Part shown: positions 58,453 to 64,000 of the stretch, one piece after another | Layout of the letters: every line of letters starts with the position of its first letter | Position numbering within the stretch: the stretch's first letter is position 1 | DNA from: Chinchilla lanigera | Lineage: Eukaryota > Chordata > Mammalia > Rodentia > Chinchillidae | Assembly (NCBI RefSeq): GCF_000276665.1 | Contig: NW_004955438.1 | Coordinates: 10,113,635 to 10,177,634 of the forward strand | Reading direction: 5' to 3' | Length of the DNA stretch: 64,000 nucleotides | Made by a program: the position numbers and the translations under genes | Notes under the pieces: generated by a model | Told to the model about the DNA's origin: nothing | Databases searched by the model: none | The model's input: only the letters and a program-made list of their open reading frames with translations

Positions 58453-58899
58453 CATGTGATTTCTATTACCTTACTTTTCTGGGAAATATACATTTTCCTA
58501 CCAGAATTTGATCCTTTTTTTACCAGGATGCAATTGATTATGCAGTCTAGGCTACACCTGCAGTCATATTAATGGCAAATAAATCTCATTGTAATTAGAT
58601 ATGACAAACATATCATTAAGGAATGTGAATTGTGTTTTATGTAAGGAACTGATGTTCCCAAAACTCTCATGAAACTTGTTGTGTCTTACATTGTCTCAGC
58701 CTTCATGGGCAAGCAGCACCTACTTTGTTTGAGAAGAAGGACATTTCCCAGTATAAAGAAGACACAGGTGCAACCTGTGGACATGAATGTCCCAGGTTTG
58801 GATTTCGTTTCTTCACTTTGGGATGGAAGATTCAGCAGGAGAAAGTCTTTTAAAAGCCCTCAAGAATAGCAGATCTCATTGAAAATATAATCTGAGATT

Positions 58900-59300
58900 T
58901 CTTATGGGTTTTCCAGTCAGAAGTCAATTCTCTAGCCTCAGTACTTGCTCACCCCTAAGGGTCTCTGGTGTTGAGAGCTGCTGGAGCTGGAAATCAGTTA
59001 TAAGTGAAAGCAAGACAGAGCCAGAAGGCCTAAAGCAGTCCTACTATGTCAGTCTTGAGAAATACATCCTGCTTGGACAATTTCAGTCATTAGTCACTAG
59101 GCAACCCTGTGTCTAGCAATGCTAACTTTGCAAGAGTACAAATAAACACTTCTACTGTTGTTGCTCAGTCCTCTGGCCCTCCGAGGTAAAGAGACCACCC
59201 CACCTGATCTCAGCTTTTATCTCTCGTCTTTATTTTCTAAATGCCCTCACTGTTTTCTCCCAGGACCACCAAGAGACCACTGAGACCCTACACTCTGGAT
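58900..59300 (+). mobile_element. Possible ERV LTR fragment, sense
   Basis: It contains 'tttgcaagagtacaaataa', 'acacttctactgttgttgc', then 'ctcagtcctctggccctcc' and 'gaggtaaagagaccacccc', with the AATAAA at about 59140. A C/T-rich segment follows ('cagcttttatctctcgtct'), resembling the U5 of class I/II ERV LTRs. No family assigned and no duplication seen. Confidence 0.3.
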
Positions 59301-61974
59301 TTGCTAAATATTAGTTAAGAGACTAATCTGCTTAACTAACATGTCTTGCTCCATTTCTGTAAGTTAACCCATCAACACCAGAATGATATCAGAACATTTT
59401 GGAACCTAAAATAATCTTTTCAGATCATTTGTTATCAAAGGATTATTAAACATGTTATCTTGAGCTTGAAAAGAATCATAATGATGTCTTTAAAAATATC
59501 TTTACATGTTCTTTTTGTGTCATGCTGTAATGTTGTTTAATAAGTACTTCTAAGGAATTTTCATATTTTTGGGAAACTTACTTTTATTTAATTTGGATTT
59601 GCTATTGATTAAGGACTAGGCTCCATGAGTTACATGTTAACTCATAGTTTTCTTATTTTGGAGATGTAAACATCAGTTCTGTAGAGAATGAAGACACTAA
59701 CACTGTACACTATAAGACTTCACCAGGTTTTGTCCCTAACTTGATGAAATATTTCAGTATGCCTTCCTACTGTTGCTTTATACACTCTGATCCTCAGATG
59801 TTTTCCAGATTTATCAGTCTTCTGGCTGTCTCATTAATGAGTTAAATTTTGATATATGTTTATTAGTCATTTTATACATATTTGCATTACATTTTCTTTT
59901 GAAAATTACAGTTTGACACCAGGAGCTCTCTAGTGGGAAAGCAATTGAAAGAGCTCAGGTAACCTTCATTTTATGTCAGAGTAATACACCTTAATTCCTC
60001 ATTATCTGAAAATACACAGAAGGCTTTGGGTTCAAGTTTATCTTTACAAAATGCAAATTCCTCTTAACAATTAATTCCTTTAAGATAGTCTTAAATCATA
60101 CCTTATTTGCACTGTCATTTAACCATCCCCTTAAAGTCACTAAAATAGGTATATACATTTTCATTTTATGTAAAACCAGAATGGGGAACTAATAACAAAA
60201 TGGCAGATCAAATGATTTTCATAATTGTTACATCAATATAATTATTGTAGGAAAGATGTTTCACAGGAGTTACTAATGAACTTTGGTATTTCTTTAATAA
60301 AGCTTATTACTCAGGCCAAAACTCTTCTGAAAGTAAGGTGCTAAGTTTTAATCTCCCTGACAGGGAAACGGTGACTTATATGGCCATAGTGAAACAAATT
60401 GTCTTGAGGTTATGTTTTCAAGACCTTCTTGACCCAAATTTCCATTACCTCCTAGCCATCCACACATTTATATTAAAGGAACTCAGGTTAATATATGTCA
60501 GGAGTATACTAATGTAGTGTGTGCTTGAAATAAAGCACTTCTAAGAACAAAGGAATAAAGAACAAAGTATAAGTCTAATCTCTGCCACTACCATCCAGCA
60601 AGAGCAACAGGAGGCATGCAGAGAGTACACTGGTAGAGCTACACACGTGTGGATCCATAATGGCTTTTCAAATTTTCCCATATAAATGTGATTAAAAGAA
60701 CACTTTGATTTAGAACCTGGTATTTCACTTGATGTGAACTCTGCAAGGGGCCTATAATTTTTATATATTTACTTTTGCTATACAAGCTTCAAATAACTCT
60801 CCTAGCAATCCTTTAATTATACATTTGAAAAGAACAAAAGCAATAGAAGATAAAGAAGGGCTCTAGAGTAAGTAGAGTACAAGTGGTGGTGGGTAAAGGA
60901 CTCTTGCACGCAGATGCTAGTCAGTCCATATTTCTCACAGTAACTCTGTGAGTTATCAATCATACAGCTCATTAGAACCCTGAACAAGTACATTCCATGG
61001 TCTAACTCTAGACAGCCTCAACACTTTAGAATTGAAGAAATAAATCTCACTCCCGTTCCTTTAGGTAGCTCATATCCTATTTACTCATCCAGACCTTCAA
61101 GCACAAATGACTTCCAGGTTATATAACATAAGCTTGTGAGCTACCCATCTGCGAAGCAAGGACAAATGGCAGGGATGGTGACTACATATCAGACTAAAAA
61201 CTGTGAATTCAAACTACCTGTAGTAAAATAATCACTAACTACATATAGGTTGAATGCAGCTCTCCTATACCTCTTCCTGAGGTCTGATTTTGGATTGAAG
61301 AGCTTCATTATGTGATTAGTAAATGAAAATTATAAGTAATCAAGTTACCAAGCAAATCAATAAGACATCTCCACTTAATAAACAGATGTTAAGCATTTAT
61401 TACAAATTGAAGACTGTGTCATAAATGCAGAAAATAACATTTTCTAAAATTTAATAAATTACACCTTAGGCATTAGCACATTTAATATCATACAAGAAGA
61501 TAACTTATTGTATTGCTTTGTACTATTTCTAATAATATAACTGTTACTGCTGCTACTAATATTATTACAATGAAGATGACTACAATGCAGAAATTCTCTT
61601 CTTTTCGTATTATATTAGAGTCCTAAGAAAGGTCCAGGAAATAGAAATGGCAGTTATAGGGGGGAAATGAACTCACTCACAATATATGGGAAACCTGTAA
61701 AACATTATGCACTTTGTAGATGTATTCACTGATACTCTTTATCCATCATTCATATAGTCTTTAATTTTGTCATTTTCCTTCAAATTGAACTCATTTTTGC
61801 TAAGTGAAATCTCATATATGTCCATTTGAGACCAGAATCATTATTTCAGCCCACCTAGTATTTTTCTTTGTTTCAAGTTCTTTACATTTGAAACCAATTC
61901 TTATTTTCACCTTTCCATTTTCATATTTTAAAAAATTGATTCCAAACAAAATGTTTGCATAGGTTTACAAACTT
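59301..61974. other. Unassigned AT-rich sequence
   Basis: About 2.7 kb without a gene or named repeat, the longest such stretch in the window apart from the first 7 kb. No long open frame was noticed. Confidence 0.5.
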
Positions 61975-62440
61975 TAGTATAGCAGTCAATTTGAGCTGTT
62001 CAAAAAATTGCCATAGATTGAATGGATTAAGCAACATAATATTTATTTCTAATAGCTCTGGAGTTGACAGTTCTGAGATCAGGCTGCCAGAAGACTCACT
62101 TTCCAGTGAGGGCTTGTTTCCTGGTTTACATGTGGTTGTCTTTTCACTTGTCTCTCTATATGCTAGAGAGAAAGAAGGAGAGGGAGAATGGGAACAGAAG
62201 GGAGGGAGAAGGAGAGGGACAGAGACACAGAGACACAGAGGGAGAGAGCAAAGATGGAGGAAGAGATGACAGAGAAGGAAGAAGAAATAATAAAATATTA
62301 GATTTTCATAATCTCTTCCTAGAAAGATGCTAATTCCATTACTACTTTGCAAAGTCCTGTCGTCAAACACTATTACTTCAGCCTAAGGCTTCAACCTAGG
62401 GGTGGGAGATGGAACACAAACATTCCATCCATGGCACCTG
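61975..62440 (-). mobile_element. MLT1-like LTR, antisense, with a purine-rich expansion
   Basis: Plus-strand landmarks: 'caatttgagctgttcaaaaa', 'ttgccatagattgaatgga', 'aacataatatttatttcta', 'gagttgacagttctgagat', 'cagtgagggcttgtttcct' and 'ggtttacatgtggttgtct'. A GA-rich block (62166-62290) follows, then 'aagatgctaattccattac', 'caacctaggggtgggagat' and 'ggaacacaaacattccatc'. The order is that of inverted MLT1. The 149-codon minus and 104-codon plus frames over this stretch come from the GA-rich part and are not genes. Confidence 0.68.
62166..62290. repeat. Purine-rich (GA/GGGA)n tract
   Basis: About 125 bases of 'gagaga', 'gggaga' and 'cagagaca' units inside the MLT1-like LTR. Low complexity. 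Confidence 0.85.
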
Positions 62441-62894
62441 CTGCAAGAAAAGATAGAAAAGTGCTCCAATTAAACATCAGGGTGAAATAGCTTCAAGTAT
62501 TGATTGGTCCTCCGTCATAAGAAGATTTGACTTAGGTTTTACAAAGAGAGTTAAGAAGTTCCCAGGTGTTATGTTAAAAATGTGCAAATTATTATGAAAT
62601 CAAACATTTAAACATCAAAGGTCATTTCAGCTGTCGGTAATGAAATAAGATCAGAAATACTTTTTTTAGAAAACACAAACCAAAACTTACTATTAGGCTG
62701 AACATATATTTCAGTAAATATAATTAGAATAAACAACATACCAAAAAGAAATTAGAGAAATGAGACTGTCTATTGAAAATATTGTTATAGACAATGAATT
62801 ATTATTATACTTGTGATTTTATTATGTTCTTCATTTGCTACTAAACAAAAGCAATGAGTTAAACAGCAACTTCATATTGTACGTACCTTTTTGG

Positions 62895-63060
62895 TTTTTT
62901 GTTTTGTTTTGTTTTTATTTATTCATTTTACTTTAAAGAAAAGAAAAATAAACAGTAAAAACCACGGTATGAAATTTCAGAACAAGACTGTAGGCGGATA
63001 ACAATGGTTAGTACATTGCGTACTGTTACCTTCAAGAGGGTCAGAACTTTGAGGTTAATT
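62895..63060 (+). mobile_element. Copy of the unidentified recurring unit
   Basis: It has a T-rich lead ('ttttgttttgtttttattta'), A-rich 'agaaaagaaaaataaacag', then 'gataacaatggttagtaca' and 'ttgcgtactgttaccttca'. The core lines up with 'gaacagtggttgttatatt' and 'acatattgttatcttcaat' at 63786-63820, and less well with 63949-63985. The 35159-35280 insert begins with similar T-rich then A-rich sequence. Family not recognised. Confidence 0.5.
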
Positions 63061-63180
63061 TTTTTAATCACTACTTGTCTTTTCATCCTTGAGAACTTAA
63101 AAAAAGTTGCATGGGAACTGATATCAGATTGCCACCTTTTAATTTCACTAAGAAAGTACTATGATACTATGAAAAGGGAA

Positions 63181-63557
63181 ATTTTCTGTCCCTTTGTCCA
63201 AATACCTGAGATAATCAGCTTAAAAAGAGGAAAGGTTTGCTTTGGCTCCCAAGTTAGAAAGTTTCTGTCCATGGTCAGATGACTCCACTGCTTTGGGGAC
63301 TTGCCCAGGCAGAACACCACAGTGGAGAGCAAGTGGTATAACAAATCTGATCACCTCATAGAAGATGGGAGGCAAGGAGAAGAAAGAAGATCCAGAGTCC
63401 TAATATTGCACTCAAGGACATGCCACTAATGACTTAACGTCTTGGCTAGGCCCCACCTCTTAAAAATTTTGCCATCTCCCAGTAGCCATGGCGTAAGCAC
63501 CAATCTTTTAACACACGGGACTTTGAGAGGAGTTTCAGATCCAAGCTATAGCAAATG
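63181..63557 (-). mobile_element. MaLR-type LTR, antisense
   Basis: Plus-strand order: 'tttgtccaaatacctgaga', 'aaagaggaaaggtttgctt', 'gtccatggtcagatgactc' and 'cactgctttggggacttgc'. Later come 'ctaggccccacctcttaaa', 'ctcccagtagccatggcgt' and 'ggagtttcagatccaagct', ending 'atagcaa'. This is the rodent MaLR pattern of 'gggtttattttggctcac', 'ccatggtcggctggctcca' and 'aggccccacctcc...' in inverted orientation. It lies between two blocks of the recurring unit. Confidence 0.68.
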
Positions 63558-63699
63558 TACACTTAGACACACAGCACAAATACATATGCATTATCTACTA
63601 TGATTTCACCCAATAAAAATACTTTAAATTCTGTAACTGTAATGAATGGTGACAACTAGAAAAAAAAATTGTAACTATGAACAGGAATAGGTTTCAGTT

Positions 63700-64000
63700 G
63701 GGTCTTAAAATGTATATATTCATGCAAACAACACAAAGCAAGGGCATTAAAAATGATACAGGGTTTCAAACCAAATGATAGAGATGAACAGTGGTTGTTA
63801 TATTACATATTGTTATCTTCAATGAAGTTGCCCATATTACCAGATGTAAGAATAGAAGATTGATCAAACCATTAAAGGGAGTATGAAAATAATAATTTAA
63901 AAGAACGTTAGAAACAATATATAGTATCACTAGGCAGGATCATAGGAATTCACCAATGGATATTATACTGCAAATTGTTGTTGTCACATAAGTTGCTCAG
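63700..64000 (+). repeat. Recurring unit, two copies about 163 bp apart, running off the window
   Basis: Copy A has 'gaacagtggttgttatatt', 'acatattgttatcttcaat' and 'gaagttgcccatattacca' from about 63787. Copy B has 'caccaatggatattatact', 'gcaaattgttgttgtcaca' and 'taagttgctcag' from about 63951, continuing past the window edge. Each is preceded by A-rich sequence with 'gatacagggtttcaa' (A) or a degenerate form (B). The equal order and the 163-bp spacing suggest tandem units. A LINE-1 5'UTR monomer array is one explanation. Confidence 0.45.

Noticed and set aside
61921..62370. 149-codon minus and 104-codon plus frames
   Set aside because: Both depend on a purine-rich tract inside an MLT1-like LTR and lack any domain.

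Overview
This window is AT-rich nuclear DNA from a mammal, almost certainly a rodent outside the mouse/rat group. The evidence is the repeat content. There are seven full-length tRNA-derived ID-type SINEs with a shared body and A-rich tail, plus one truncated copy, and one B1-like SINE. There are many MaLR-type LTRs, LINE-1 fragments of several ages, and ancient mammalian MIR, L2, hAT, Tigger and mariner relics. I see no murid-type B2 SINE. I cannot name the species. One run of 841 N (3758-4598) is an assembly gap.

I found no convincing protein-coding exon, rRNA, tRNA or other functional RNA gene, CRISPR array or operon. Long open frames are few and are explained by transposable elements, low-complexity sequence or chance. 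The window is best read as an intergenic region or a large intron, in which old insertions are cut by younger ones.

Layout. 1-7 kb: mostly unassigned sequence with MIR/L2 pieces, one MLT1-like LTR and the gap. 7.1-7.9 kb: a three-level nest of an ID SINE inside a MaLR LTR inside an older antisense MLT1-like LTR. 8-15.3 kb: MIRs, several MaLR LTRs, a B1-like SINE with target-site duplications and a LINE-1 3' end. 16.4-19.3 kb: a hAT relic, then a 747-bp Tigger-type DNA transposon with both terminal inverted repeats and a recognisable transposase N-terminus. 19.7-31.5 kb: LTRs on both strands, ID SINEs and LINE-1 ORF2 remnants. 33.6-36.5 kb: the largest element, an antisense LINE-1 of about 2.9 kb, itself interrupted by an ID SINE and by a short unidentified repeat.

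36.8-48.2 kb: three ID SINEs with clear duplications, an L2 end, a decayed retroviral integrase-like relic on the minus strand near 43 kb, a perfect 69-bp tandem duplication, a mariner transposase C-terminal relic, and a solo MaLR LTR with an exact 5-bp duplication set inside another LTR. 48.4-64 kb: older and sparser repeats, ending in a recurring unit (about 163-bp spacing) that is also present at 63.0 kb and inside the antisense LINE-1 at 35.2 kb.

Nothing here amounts to a new functional system. The points most worth a second look are the integrase-like and mariner relics, the Tigger derivative, the unidentified recurring unit and the well-preserved ID insertions. Repeat family names are from recognition of sequence pattern only; no database search was possible.
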